Positions 23,998 through 36,474 of a stretch of 64,000 bases of DNA are shown here, piece after piece (the stretch's first letter is position 1; each line of letters begins with the position of its first letter). The translations under genes and the position numbers were made by a program. The notes beneath the pieces were generated by a model. It ran no database searches, was not told the DNA's origin, and saw only the letters and a list, made by a program, of their open reading frames with translations. Origin of the DNA: Vombatus ursinus (Eukaryota; Chordata; Mammalia; Diprotodontia; Vombatidae); the NCBI RefSeq assembly GCF_900497805.2, contig NW_020953951.1, forward strand, positions 1,759,190-1,823,189. Direction: 5' to 3'.

Positions 23998-25598
23998 TCA
24001 AGTATGAATCTTCTGATGCTTAGTAAGCTGTGAGCTCTGACTGAAGGCTTTTCCACACTCCTGACAACTATAAGGTTTTTCTCCAGTATGAATTTTTTCA
24101 TGTTGAATAAGGGATGAACTCCTACTGAAGGCTTTCCCACATTCAACACATTCATAGAGTTTTTCTCCAGTGTGAATTCTCTGATGTACAGTTAGTTGTG
24201 AGCTCTGACTAAAACCTTTCCCACATTCAACACATTCATAAGGTTTCTCTTCCATATGAATACTTTGATGTTGAATAAGGTGAGAACTCTGAGTGAAAGC
24301 TTTTTCACAAATATTACATTTGTAGGGTTTCTCTCCAGTATGAGTTCTCTGATGACGAATAAGTTGTGAATTTACACTGAAGGCTTTGCCACATTCATCA
24401 CACCCATAGGGTTTTTCTCCAGTATGAGCTCTCTGATGCTGGATAAGTTGTGAGCTCCAACTGAAGTCTTTCCCACATTCATGGCATTTATAAGGTTTCT
24501 CTCCATTATGAGCTCTCTGGTGTAAAATAAGGTGTGAGCTTTGACTGAAAGCTTTACCACATTTATCACACTCATATGGCTTCTCTCCAGTATGGATTCT
24601 CTGATGCTGAATAAGGTGTGAGCTGCAGCTAAAGCTTTTCCCACATTCAAGACATTCATAGGGCTTCTCTCCAGTATGGATTCTTTGATGTTGAATAAGA
24701 TTTGCCCTCTGACTGAAAGCCTTATAACATTCATTACATTTATATGGTTTCTCTCCTGTGTGAGTTCGTTGATGTCGGATAAGTTCTGAATTTAGATTGA
24801 AAGCATTACCACATTCACTACATTTATATGGTTTCTCTCCAGTGTGAGTCCTCTGATGTCGAATAAGTCGTGAGTTTAGACTGAAGGCTTTCCCACATTC
24901 ATCACATCCATAGGGTTTCTCTCCAGTGTGAATGCTCTGATGCTGCATAAGTCCTGAACTACAGACAAATCCTTTCCCACATTCATTACATTCATAGGGT
25001 TTCTCTCCAGTATGAATTCTTTGATGTCGAATAAGATTGGAGCTCTGACTGAAGCCTTTCCAACAATCCTTACATTTATAAGGTTTCTCCCCAGTGTGAA
25101 TTCTCTGGTGTCGAATAAGTTCTGAATTGAGATTAAAGACTTTCCCACATTCATCACACCCATAAGGTTTCTCTCCAGTATGAATCCTCTGATGTCGAAT
25201 AAGATCTGAATTGTACTTGAAAGTTTTGCCACAGGTATCACACCCATGGACTTGGTCTCCCATGGTATCACTCTGGTGTAAAACGAAACTCGGATTCAGA
25301 CCAAAGTTTCTCCCAAATTCACCACATTCCTGATTTTTTTCACCAATGGAGGTTTTGTTGTAGTTTATAGTCACTTTACTGAAACCTTTCTCCCGGACAA
25401 AAGATCTCTCCAGCATCACCCCAGTAGAACTTCCCTGATTATTTTCTAACTTTCCCCCAAATGCACAAACTTCTCCAAAAACAGGTTCCCGAGGAGCATC
25501 TTTTAAAGGTATTTCTGAAGTTCCTCCAGGAGATTCTACATCTTCTGATATATCCTCTTTTTTATAAGATGTCTTGTTCTCAGTACCTATCTCAGAAT
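23998..25598 (-). CDS. Gene B, zinc-finger exon (15 C2H2 fingers)
   Basis: Last coding exon of an apparently intact KRAB-ZNF gene. The acceptor is TTGTTTCAG at 25599-25600; the exon enters in phase 1, so the preferred reading starts with a split Asp codon rather than the in-frame Met at 25614, which lies in the intron. A linker of about 118 residues, rich in acidic and Ser/Thr residues, includes one degenerate finger ([10 protein letters not shown]). Then 15 C2H2 fingers fill 24001-25242 at an exact 28-residue period, mostly with HTGEKPY linkers; variants are HNGEKPY, HMEEKPY and HTGEKLY. The stop follows one Thr after the last His. The spliced protein is 626 codons, with fingers from about residue 213. 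Role by family: sequence-specific nuclear DNA binding that brings KRAB/TRIM28 repression to targets, often transposons. The target is unknown. Short open frames inside this exon in other frames are shadows. Confidence 0.95.
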
Positions 25599-25619
25599 CT
25601 GAAACAATAAACAAAAATG

Positions 25620-26300
25620 TTTTCTGTACTGGAAGAAGGAAAACTCCTAGAAGAATATAATCATTGAAATTAAGGTCTAAGAGAAGTAGATGGCTTTGAC
25701 AGCCCTCAAAATTGGCTTCAAAAGCTAGAAAGAGAAAGGAAGTAGTAAATAAGGGCTGGGTGAAATGGAAGAATGAAGTCTTGAGGAAAATAGTCTATAC
25801 TTAACATAGTGCCTGGCACATTGTAACAGGTTACTAAATGTTTTAACCTCATTTAATCTATACCATAGGCAAAGGGAATAAATAAGGAGAGCCAGTTGAG
25901 AAGGGTGGGAGGTTTAACCAACGGACAGACAAGGCAGAGGAGCTCACGATGAGCAAGAAGCTGAGTGAATAAACAAGAAACAAGAGACAAAATGGGGCTA
26001 GATAGACAGGAAACTTAGAGACTAGGGGCTAGGCAAATGTTGAAGAGATGAAAAAGTGACATCCTGAGCAGGTAGGTATGAATGATGGACTAAGGCAGAG
26101 AAATCATTGTTGGGAGCAAGAGTTAAACACAAAGTAAAGAGTTTCTTCTGACTGGTTCCATGGTGCTTATCACTGGGTACTCCCAAGACATGCTGGGTCA
26201 ACTTCTCATTCTAATAGGAGCCCTTGAAGGGAAACCAATGACAAGGTAGTCCTTTCCCTAGTCACATTAACTTTTCTCATGTTAATGGGAAAAGTGCTTC
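25620..26300. other. Gene B last intron, no recognised element
   Basis: The first 100 bases upstream of the acceptor resemble the same position in gene C (51610-51700: AGAAAA, GAATTATCAATGAAATT-like), as expected for paralogues. Nothing else seen. Confidence 0.4.
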
Positions 26301-27530
26301 CATTTGTGCTCAGAGCCATTCCCTTCCACCATGTTACAGACCCTCCTCCTTACCCCATCTATAACAATTCACTCCCTTGGATTGCTTCTCCTCAGCCTAC
26401 AAGCAGATCCCTATCTTCCTAAAGTATCTAACACTGGGCATAGAACCAGCATTTGCTATAATTTCTTCTCTGAAGTCTTGTCTATTAGACTCTCTCCAAT
26501 CTGACTTGTGGCATAACATAAAGAACAATATATTTCTTGCAATCACTAAAGGCCTCCTGATAATTCCAAGTGACCCTTCTCCCTTCATATCTTCCTTAAT
26601 TGCTTCATTGCTGCTGATACTTAATGCTCAGGGCTAATTTCTCAGCAACATTTCTGACCTAAGCTCCTTAGATGCTGTCTCAAATGGTTTACCTCCTACC
26701 CCTTTACCAGTCCAAGAGACTTTTTAGAAACACTATATCAAGCCACCTTCTTTGAGAGTAGGAGCTCCCCATAGCTCTATCCTTGGTCCTTTATTCTTCT
26801 CACTATATAGCATAATCTTAAGAGATAACTATATTCCTTTGGCCACATGTTCCTTTGACATCACTGTCCTAGAGAGTTGCCTGGGGCACTGAGGAACACA
26901 GTGCTTGGCACATAGCAAGCACTTAATAAATGCTTATTTGATTGATTAATTGATCTGCCCAGGATCACATAGCCAATATGTATTAGAGGCAATACTTGAA
27001 CCTAGATCCTCTTGATTCCACAACTAGCCTTCTCTCCACTACACCATACTGTCTCTCCAGTGTGTATGTACTAGGCATTTATTGGCTTTCAAGGTCCTCC
27101 ACAATCCAATGCCTACCTTTCCAACAGAAATTCAGAGTATTCCCCACCATGCACTCTATTCTCCAAACAAACTGGATTATCCTCTATTCCACAGAGACAT
27201 CCTGAGCTTTTCTACCTCTGTTCCTTTATTCCCTCAGCCTAAAATGTCCTTCCAACCCTACTTTATGTGCTAAAGTCCTATTTACAGTGTCAAGCCCAAT
27301 TCCAATGCCACTTCCTTCATTAAGCCTTCCCTGACTCCCTCAGTCAATAATATCTGTCTCTCTGCTTGGACGTCACCTAGCACTTTGTTTTGCATTCCTC
27401 TCTGCACTCAGCATACTATGTTTTATAGTCATATATGTATCATATATATACCTTAACCTACTACTGCAAGACCATGAACTCTGTGAGAGCAGGAACTGTC
27501 TTACCTAAATTCTGGGTACCCCTCAAGCGA
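26300..27530 (+). mobile_element. L2 LINE fragments with MIR inside
   Basis: L2 wording at 26300-26850 and 27060-27530 (TCAAGGTCCTCCACAATCC, TTCCCTGACTCCCTCAG). A MIR-class SINE in minus orientation lies at about 26860-27060. Confidence 0.7.
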
Positions 27531-27659
27531 CTATCACGGAGCTTTGTGCACGGGGCACTTCATGCATAAAATGAAGGAGTTGGACTGAATGGTCGCTATG
27601 TTCCTACCACCTCCGTGATCAATGGCTGAAGTCCTTTATAATCCCAAACCCCTTTCAGG

Positions 27660-27915
27660 GTACCCTAGTCTTGCTGTCCACTCCTTCAGTCACGTCCACG
27701 TCTTTATAACCCCATGGATCATACTGTTCGTGGAGTTTTCTTGGCAGATACCGGAGTGATTTGCCATTTTCTTCTCCAGTGGATCAAGTCAAACAGAGGT
27801 TAAGTGACTTGGCCTGGATCACACAGATAGTAAGTGCCTGAGGCTGGATTTGAACACAGATTTTCCTAACTGCAAGCCCAGTGCTCTAGCCACTGAGACA
27901 CCCAGCTGCTTCCAA
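27660..27915 (-). mobile_element. tRNA-derived SINE with GGCAAATC-type tail
   Basis: The reverse strand shows a tRNA-like head and core, then a tail reading GAAAATGGCAAATCACTCC. The same family is at 37108-37372. Confidence 0.75.
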
Positions 27916-28784
27916 GTTCCCTCATGTGCTGGCCCCAAACTCTTAGAGCTTATCTGTAAGACCCATGATACACACATGCAGTTAGCTGGATAATTCCTAC
28001 CTAACACTCTGCCCTTTCCTGGAAATTTTCATGCTCTATGCTTATACTCTCTATTTGATTCAGCCAGAGGCTCCTGTATTAGCCAGTACCCATCAGCTCC
28101 CAACCTGTAACATTAGAGACTAAAAACCAAGTGGACTCACCTGGGTAAGAATTCCCTCCTTTCCCCCCCCAAAAACTCATTACCTTCAGCTGCTTCATTG
28201 AGCTACCCTGGTATAAAAGCACTATAAGTCAGGTGTCCCGGGCCAAATAGAAGCGATGGAGACCTCAGTGGAAGTAGATGTCCCATGTCCAAAGACGGCT
28301 TCCTGAAGAGTTAGCACTGAGACACCATTACTCATCAGCCCATGATCCAAAGACTAACCTTCCCAAGTGTCCCAATAACCATACTGACTGAGGAGCTCTA
28401 CTATATCCTTCCTTTATTGCCTTATTATATCCTTCCCTTGTTGCCCTTCATCTTCCGTTCTCCAGTTGTCAAGAATTTCATTTTCATTGTGTGAATTAAA
28501 ACATACTGTAATAAAGTACCATTAATTTATGCATTCCTTGTCTGTATGATTCTTTTGTGAAATCCCTAAGTTCCCTGGATACCTGTATTTCTCTTATACG
28601 TATTTCTGTATACTGTATTTCTCTATAATTACTCAAGACCTCTTCCCATCACTTGATTTTCTTTTATCCCTCAATTTTTCCCAAAGCCAGTACGACTATT
28701 TTGGGAGATGATGACATAACTCCCACTGACTCACTTTCTGTCTGTCTGCCTGCCTGTCTGTCTGTCTCTCTCTGTCCCTCTCAC
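27916..28784. other. Gene B intron, no recognised element
   Basis: Only a TCTG/CTGC short tandem tract at 28735-28780, abutting the KRAB-B donor. Confidence 0.35.
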
Positions 28785-28901
28785 CTCTTTTCAAGCTTTT
28801 CCAGGTGTCCTCTCTTTCCTCAGTACCCTGCAGCTCCAGGTCCCATGGCTCTTCTCCTCGTTCCAGCTGGAAAATTAGATCTGGTTTGGAGACTGGAAAT
28901 C
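28785..28901 (-). CDS. Gene B, KRAB-B box exon
   Basis: 117-bp exon with acceptor CCCAAGCAG and donor AAAAGAG/GTGAGA, entering and leaving in phase 1. It encodes [20 protein letters not shown] and then DLELQG, a textbook KRAB-B box (residues about 55-93 of the joined protein). It joins in frame both to the KRAB-A exon at 29712-29838 and to the finger exon ending at 25598. Just downstream of the donor lies a short TCTG/CTGC-rich tract (28735-28780). The intronic flank on its acceptor side is recognisably homologous to the same flank in genes A and C, which supports whole-gene duplication. Confidence 0.9.
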
Positions 28902-29212
28902 CTGCTTGGGATAAAGGAAAGAGGTGGGTTGGTTTGTGTTGTGGGAACTCAGAGTATTCTCAAGGCTCAGTTCCAATTTCCTGATCTACAAGGGGATGTA
29001 AAAAAAGGCTATGATGAGAAGACAGCAAAGCTAAGTTTTCTGGAGATAATATACCAGGAAGGACAGGACCAGCAAAGGACCTGAGGATCTGGGGACAGAT
29101 AGAAGATAAGAACTGCTGGTTCCTCCATGCTGAGACTATAGGAAACTTTCACTAATGAGGATATTATCCCCCAAACTCAAGAATTTATGCTCTGAAAAAA
29201 GGCTAACACTTA

Positions 29213-29460
29213 TAGCAGCTAGGTGGTACAACTGGGCCCAGAGTCAGGAAAAACTGTTCCAATCTTGCCTCAGACAATTATTACCTGTGTGACCCTGGGA
29301 AAGTCACTTAACTTCTGTTTGCTTCAGTTTCCCCAACAATAAAATGAGGAAAATAACAGCACCTACCTCATGGGGCTGTTATGAGGATCAAATGAGATAA
29401 TATTTGTAAAGGGCTTTAGCACAGTGCCCAACACATAGTAGGTGCTATTTAAATGTTTAT
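29213..29460 (+). mobile_element. MON1/MIR-type SINE in gene B KRAB intron
   Basis: GCAGCTAGGTGGTACAACTG head, TGTGTGACCCTGGGAAAGTC core and AACACATAGTAGGTGC tail. It lies between the KRAB-A and KRAB-B exons. Confidence 0.85.
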
Positions 29461-29643
29461 CCCCTTTCCCTGTTGGAAGTTTTATGAGCTCCCCAAAGAA
29501 CAGGATCTCCTACTGAAAGCTCAAAGGACAAGAAAATGGGGGCCTCAGGCCTAGCACAAGGAAGCTGCCCATTTGCCCCTTTGGAAGGAGCAGACTTATC
29601 CCTTGAGCAAAGGAAGAGCTTAGTAGAGCTACTCAACAACCTA

Positions 29644-30474
<831 letters not shown>

Positions 30475-31490
30475 ACTCAGAAGCATTTAGCAAGCATTTC
30501 CTGCAGACTAGCCACAGTGCCTGGCTACAAAGACAAAAAGAATACAATTCCTGCCCCCAAGAAGCTTACATAATTCTCCTGGGGAAATATATTCACAGAG
30601 AAGTAAATACAGGATATACGTAAATGATTTTTCAGGGGGGATGCTAGCAAATGGAGGAGTTAGGTCTCCTGAAGTAACTGGCCCTACAGCTGAGCTTTGA
30701 AGGGAACCAAGGGTGACAAGAGGCAGAAGTGAGGAAGGAAGGACAGCTAGGTGGTGCAGTGGATAGAGCACCGGCCCTGAAGTCAGGAGGACCTGAGTTC
30801 AAATCCAGCCTCAGACACTTGACACTAATTGTGTGACCCTGGGCAAGTCACTTAATCCTGACTGCCTCACCAGGAAAAAAAAAAAGTGAGGAAGGAGAAC
30901 GGTCCAAACTTCGAGGGACAGCCGTACAAAGGCCACAAGCAGTAGGGAGAACACCACATACAAGAAGAGCAAAGAGACTAATTTAGCCAGAATGGTGGGT
31001 GTGTAAGAGAGAATAATGTGTAATCAGCCTGGAAAAGATTGTGAATGGTTTTAGTGCCAAACAGAAAAGGTTCTGTTTTATTCTAGAAGTAATGGGGAGT
31101 TACCAAAGCTTCTTGAGCAGGGACGTCACGTTGTCAGGTCTGTCAGTACTAATATCATTTAAGAGGAAGAGTACAATGACAAGTCAAGGAAACAGGCAAG
31201 GTTTCCCATTATGGATGACACTTAAGTTAGGTTTTGAAAGAAGCTAACAATTCTAAGAGGGACAGGTAAGAAAGAAGCATATTCCAATTCCAAAGACACG
31301 GGACAGCCTATGAAAAGTAAAGGAGGTGGGAGAAGGAAGTCAAGTTTGGAGAATAGCAAGGATGGATTGGCTGGAACACAGAGTACATGGCTAGAGGAAG
31401 GTTGTAAAGGGTTTTAAATGTCAAACTGAGACGTTTGTATTTTATCCTAGAAGCAGGGAGTCACTGAAAATTCTTGGGCAGAAAATTCTT
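30475..31490 (-). mobile_element. L2 LINE segments, nested with SINE
   Basis: Reversed L2 phrases: ACAGTGCCTGGCTACAAAGAC, GAGCTTTGAAGGGAACCAAGG, GGACGTCACGTTGTCAGGTC. A second overlapping L2 stretch covers 31200-31490. A MAR1 SINE sits at 30740-30883. Confidence 0.8.
30740..30883 (+). mobile_element. MAR1/WSINE-type SINE
   Basis: Full-length, starting GGACAGCTAGGTGGTGCAG with a poly-A tail. Flanked by AAGTGAGGAAGGA at 30727-30739 and 30884-30896. Confidence 0.96.
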
Positions 31491-31589
31491 TGTAATGCCA
31501 AGTAACATCTGTGGTCCCTTCTAAGATTTTATAACTATAAGACAACATGATAAAACTTATATTTATTCATTTGTTTTTAATTTTTTATA

Positions 31590-32705
31590 TTTGTTTTTGA
31601 AGTTCTCATCTTTCTTGATCTTTTTGCAGGATTTAATACTTAACTACCTCTTCTTCCCAGATATTCTCTCCTTCCTGGATCATCACGACACTGTTCACTC
31701 CTGGTCCTCTCCTCCTACCCATCTAAACCATTCCTTTTCCGCTTCCTTTTCTGGATCCTTATCCATATCCTGTCCCCTAAAGATGGATGTCCCCCAGGCT
31801 CTATTTTGGGACCTCTCCTCTTCTCTCTGTGCACCAGAAGCGTCAAACACACCAAGTCAATGGAACTCCCACTTAGAACTGCCAGGTGCAGCTGAAATCA
31901 GATGAAAACGTGGTTGGGAAATGTTTAATAAGATAGAAAAAATACAACACAACCAAGATGATGCTAATTTGTGGCTTTCTAAGTCAGTCTACAGCTTGCA
32001 GGGATCCCATTTCTAGCTGAGTCTGACACCCCCGCTCTAGACCATCCACAGCACAAAGTGGCCGACCTTGCCTCCACTCCTCTTGCGTCCTTTCTTCATC
32101 TTCGCATTCTGTCCACTCAAACCACCTCTATTCTAGTCCGTGCCCTCACCATCTCCTCGAACTACTGCCCCGGTTTCCTACTTACACTCTTGGCTTTTGC
32201 CCTCCCTTTTTTAATAGGATAAACCAAAAATGCCTCAGTCTGGAATTAAAAACTCCCCACAATCTGGATCCTATCTACTTCTCCTGTCACATTTCATGTT
32301 GCTCCACACACTCTTTCCATTCCAAAGTGGCCTGCTGGTGAATTCCTGCAGAGAAGTTTCCAAAATCTGCCTTAGTGCTTTTGTACAAGTGGTCCCCCGA
32401 TAGCTAGAGTGTGCTTCTTCCACACCAATGCTTGGCAGAATCCTCTGCTTCTTTCAAGGCACAGACCAGGAGTCACTCTCTACTCAGGGCCTTTCCTGGA
32501 TTCCACCCCATCTCACCCCAGTTATTATCACTTGTTCTCCATTGGAATTTTGTTGTATTACTTTGTATTTACTCTGAATGTGCTTATTTATATACATACT
32601 GTGTCCTCCCAGGAGAATGTAAGCACCCAGAGGGCAGGGGTTATGCATTCCTGGCAATGCCTGGCAAAACTAAGTATTTAATAAGTGCCTGTTGAATTCA
32701 ATTGG
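31590..32705 (+). mobile_element. L2 LINE, long decayed copy
   Basis: Runs from a mid-ORF2 region (ATCATCACGACACTGTTCAC) through TTCTAGTCCGTGCCCTCACC to the tail AGGAGAATGTAAGCACCCAG and AATAAGTGCCTG. Confidence 0.8.
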
Positions 32706-33790
32706 TGATTCTCATCAACTACCATGGATTCAATTATCATCCCTCCTGCACAGGACTTCTGGATCTCTCTATCCAGTTTGCGCTCTCTCTCTGTCTCTCT
32801 CTGCAGTTCCTAGAGGAACAAAGAAGAACAGGGAACCATCTATATGACTGAAGAAAGGAGAAAAGAGGCAGGAACAAATCACCAAATGTTTGTTGAACAT
32901 CTCTGACTAGATGTTTCTGTAGGCATGTCAAACTTAACACGTCCAAAACAAAATTCATTGTTTTTCCCTCTAAATAATACCACCCCTCCTCCAAATTTCC
33001 CTATTTCTGTTGAAAATACCAACATTCTTCCTCCAGTTACCCAAGTTAAACCTCAGAATTATTCTTTATTCTTTCCTGTCTCTCACTGCACTCCCTGCCC
33101 CCATCCCCAAACAGGTACCAAATCTTGCTGATTCCAGCCCCCTAACATCCCGTTTCCATTCCCTTCTCTCTGCTCAGAGGCTCACTTTTCTACCTCAAAC
33201 CCCCATCTCCCTTAACACGGACTAAAGCACTAGCTTCTAGTCTTCCCCAGAGCTGCCAAAGTAATCTTCCAAAAGTAAATTTCTAGCAGTATCTCTCTGC
33301 CCCACTCAAGAAATTCCAGTGGCTCCCTATTGCTACTAGAATACCATGCACAGTCGTCCACCTTCGCATTTAAAGGCTTCACAATCTGGCTCCAATCTGT
33401 CTTTCTAGGTTTGCTGTATGTGATTCCACTAGCTCTGTGTTCCTGCCACACTCATTTATTTCCTGTTTCCTGTGCTTGACATCCCATCTCCTGTCTCTGA
33501 GGCTTTGCACTGACCATCTGGTACACCTTCGAAGCCCTGGCTTCTTTCAGGCCTTTGCTCAGGTGCCACCCCCTATGGAAAGTGTTTTCTGATCCATCCG
33601 CGTACTTAAGAATACTCCCCCTCATCCCTCTAGGTGCATGCCTCCCTCCTCACAAACCCCCTCCCCAGTAGAATTTGAGCTCTTTGATGACAGGGACTGT
33701 TTTTCGTTTCCTCCTTGCACTGTATTCCCATCACCTAACCCAGTGCCTATATTGTAGGCTCTTCATGAATGCTTGTTAGATTCAAATGTA
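32706..33790 (+). mobile_element. Second L2 LINE copy in tandem
   Basis: Begins again at the reverse-transcriptase region (GGATTCAATTATCATCCC), then GCATGTCAAACTTAACACG, and continues to the tail GAATTTGAGCTCTTTGATGA and CATGAATGCTTGTTAG. Confidence 0.8.
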
Positions 33791-33814
33791 AAATCAATAT
33801 AGAGGCTGAATCTT

Positions 33815-34080
33815 AGTCTCCTAGGTAGCACAGTGAATTGAGTCCTGGACCTGGAATCAGGAAGACCTGAGTTCAAATCCAGACTCAGACACTCACTAGC
33901 TGTGTGACTCTGGACAAGTCACTTAACCACTGTTTGCCTCAGTTTTCCCATGTATAAAATAGGGATAATAATGCCACATAACTCCCAGAATTGTTGTGAG
34001 CATCAAATGCAATAATATTTGTAAAGCACTTTCCAAACCTTAACGTACTATATGTTACCTATTATTATTATCCCCTGGAG
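33815..34080 (+). mobile_element. MON1/MIR-type SINE
   Basis: GGTAGCACAGTGAATTGAGTC head, CACTAGCTGTGTGACTCTGG core, GTAAAGCACTTTCCAAACC tail. Confidence 0.85.
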
Positions 34081-35519
34081 TGTATAAATATTGCCTTGCC
34101 CGTAACAGGCTTTCAATAAATATTTGCTGAATAGGTGAACACAACATTAAGTAATCTCTGTTTCTTATACACCATGGTCCACCTGCTGGCAGCCACCAAA
34201 TTGCAGGTATTACTTCTGTGAGAAATGAACCACCTTCAACTAGGTTTGTCTCATATAAGACTAGAAGAGGGAATCTCGGCTAATGTGAGCACAAAGAGTT
34301 ACAGGATCTAAATTCCCCCTTATAGTGATGCCTTTCCTGGGCTGACTTGGGGCTGATTATGCCAAGGAAATTCTCTGGCTTCCCCAGTATCTCCACACAG
34401 AAGGGCTTGGGCCAAGAGGAGCCTTGGGCCACTGTCTGAACTGAATCAAGAACAGGACACTGGGAACCCATCTTTGGTCCTACTGACCTGCTGATATGAG
34501 GGGGTAAACAGGCTGCATGGGGATGTCACAGTCAGGATGGGAAGGGGCTATATAATCATCACGCGTATAACTTCTATGATTCTGAAACAGATGGGGGAAA
34601 GAGATCTTCCCTAAAGGAAATCATGGAAAAAAGAGCCAAGAAACTACCTGTGCGTACTGTCCCATTCAACAGAGGGGTCTCAGGTTAGGGCTCCGAGCAA
34701 AGAAGACCCAATGGAAGAGAAGGGCAAGGCCTCACTTGGCAGCAGATCCCAGACAGAACTATAGAAAGTAGGGCCCACCTGGGAGGTGTGAACCACAATG
34801 ACCATAGCTTCCAAGCCCCATCTAGAAATAGGGCCAAAAACAGGCCAAGTACCCCAGTGACTCAGAGAGTGACCATGTTTGTTATGCCTATAATCCTGGG
34901 AAGATGAGGGAAAGGAAGAGGTTAGAGGGAGGAACCAAGAGCCATCTCTTCAGCTGAAGAAAGAAGACAAGCGGTGGAACCTCTGGAAGGACAGCTCACC
35001 TGGGACTTGGCCAGTCTCGGGAACACAGCTGCCATTACCAAGCCTCCTCAGCTCCTTTAGGGAAAGGGGCAGATACCTGGGGAGCAGGCAGAGCTAAGGG
35101 AAAACAGAGGAGCCATGAATGAGACCAGCCCTTCCTGAAGCTCCCTCACTCACTAGGATTCCTCTCTTTTAAAGGAAATGAGGGGGTTCTGGGCACAGCC
35201 GTTTCCTTAACACTCTCCCTTTCACTAAACCACCATCAGTCACCATGACCTGAGCCCCTGAAGAGTATGGGAACATTTCTGAGGCGCCATAGCAGCTTAT
35301 GGAAGAAGGTAGAAATAATATCCTTACAGTAGAAGGAATCATAGGCAAATGGACTAAATAGAATTGAATCTTGGATTTCCCACAATCTTTCCCTCATCTA
35401 GTGTGAACAAGTCATAAATTAATAACATATCATTAATAACAAACTTAGTTGAAAAGTCCACACAGTCCTGAATCACACCATAGAATCTCAAAGGGTTAAG
35501 CAACCAATCTTGGTTAAGC
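34081..35519. other. Gene B start-exon region, partly duplicated in gene C
   Basis: Mostly repeat-free sequence around the start exon. About 34960-35300 is alignable by eye to 59540-59860 around the gene C start exon, so unique flanking DNA was duplicated with the gene. Confidence 0.5.
35000..35035 (-). CDS. Gene B, start-codon exon
   Basis: Short first coding exon. On the minus strand ATGGCAGCTGTG opens MAAVFPRLAKSQ (12 codons) and ends at a donor CCCAG/GTGAGC. The phase-0 end joins the phase-0 KRAB-A exon to give [12 protein letters not shown]. It is supported by a close counterpart in gene C (59581-59619, MAAVPKMKLSTSQ), where coding sequence, donor and flanks on both sides are alike. Upstream, the 5' UTR part of the exon runs into GAGCTGAGGAGG. 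This exon is too short for ORF callers and is recognisable only by comparison and splice phase. Confidence 0.8.
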
Positions 35520-35967
35520 ATGAATCTTGTCTACAAGCTCCCCAACTTCTCCAGGTGATCCATTCCATTTCTGAGGAGTCATAATTATTACGAAGTTTTC
35601 CCTCATACTAATCCAAAAGTCTATCTTTCTGTAACTTCATCTGGGTAGTGCTGGTTCTACCCTCTGGGGCCAAGCAGAACAAGTCTAATCCCTCTTGCCA
35701 GTGACATTTCAAAAACTTTAAGATTATTATTAAGTCTCCTCTAAGTTGTCTCTTCCCTAGACAGCCCCAGTTCCTTCAGCCAATGCTTATATGTCATGGG
35801 TTTCTGTCTTTTCTCCATCCTGACCACCTTCCTCTGGATTGATCTCATTTGGCAAGGTCTCTCCTAAAATACGGTACCCAGGACTATACACGATACTTAG
35901 ATGCATTGGGCTAGGGCAGAGGACAGAAGCTCTAGCTGGTATCTCCCTCATTCTTGCCAGTTCCCTA
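35520..35967 (-). mobile_element. CR1/L3-type LINE 3' end
   Basis: TACCCTCTGGGGCCAAGCAG, GTCTCCTCTAAGTTGTCTC, CAGCCCCAGTTCCTTCAGCC and ACCTTCCTCTGGATTG are CR1/L3 phrases, minus orientation. Confidence 0.7.
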
Positions 35968-35988
35968 TAGGCACTGTCTTTACTGTTC

Positions 35989-36142
35989 TTTTTTTTTTTT
36001 TTTTGAGGCAATTGGGGTTAAGTGACTTGCCCAAGGTCACACAGCTAGTACATGTCAAGTGTTTGGTCTGAGGCCGGATTTGAACTTAGGTCTTCCTGAC
36101 TTTAGGGCCAGTGCTCTATCCACTGCGCCAACTAGCTGCCCC
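35989..36142 (-). mobile_element. MAR1/WSINE-type SINE
   Basis: Reverse strand starts GGGGCAGCTAGTTGG. TAGGCACTGTCTTTA occurs at 35968-35982 and 36143-36157 as the target duplication, with a few extra T-rich bases before the tail. Confidence 0.92.
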
Positions 36143-36474
36143 TAGGCACTGTCTTTAAACAGGTGTTTACTTTAACACTCTTCTCTGGGGCTAATATCTG
36201 ATGCTCTAGAAAGGCTTAGGAAAAACCAACTTTCACATAGCTCTAATCCCTGGATTCTTTCTGCTTCTTACTAGTGCAAAAAAAAAAAATGGCCCCATGA
36301 ATAAGAATAACACAGTCCTGAAATCTTAAGAGTTGGCCAGGACCTTGAAAGGTCAGCAAGCAACCAATCAACAAGCATTTATTAAGAGCCTACTATGTAC
36401 ATTGTGCTAGGCCTTGGGATGCAAAGACAAAAAAGAAAACCATGCCTACCAGGAAGAGCTCATTAGAAAATGGA

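Noticed and set aside
24372-25271. Two further minus-strand frames of 120 and 131 codons within the gene B finger exon
   Set aside because: Out-of-frame shadows of the 84-bp finger repeat.
28653-29084. 143-codon plus-strand open frame
   Set aside because: Antisense to the KRAB-B exon of gene B, starts in a decayed region and includes the TCTG tract; no domain seen.
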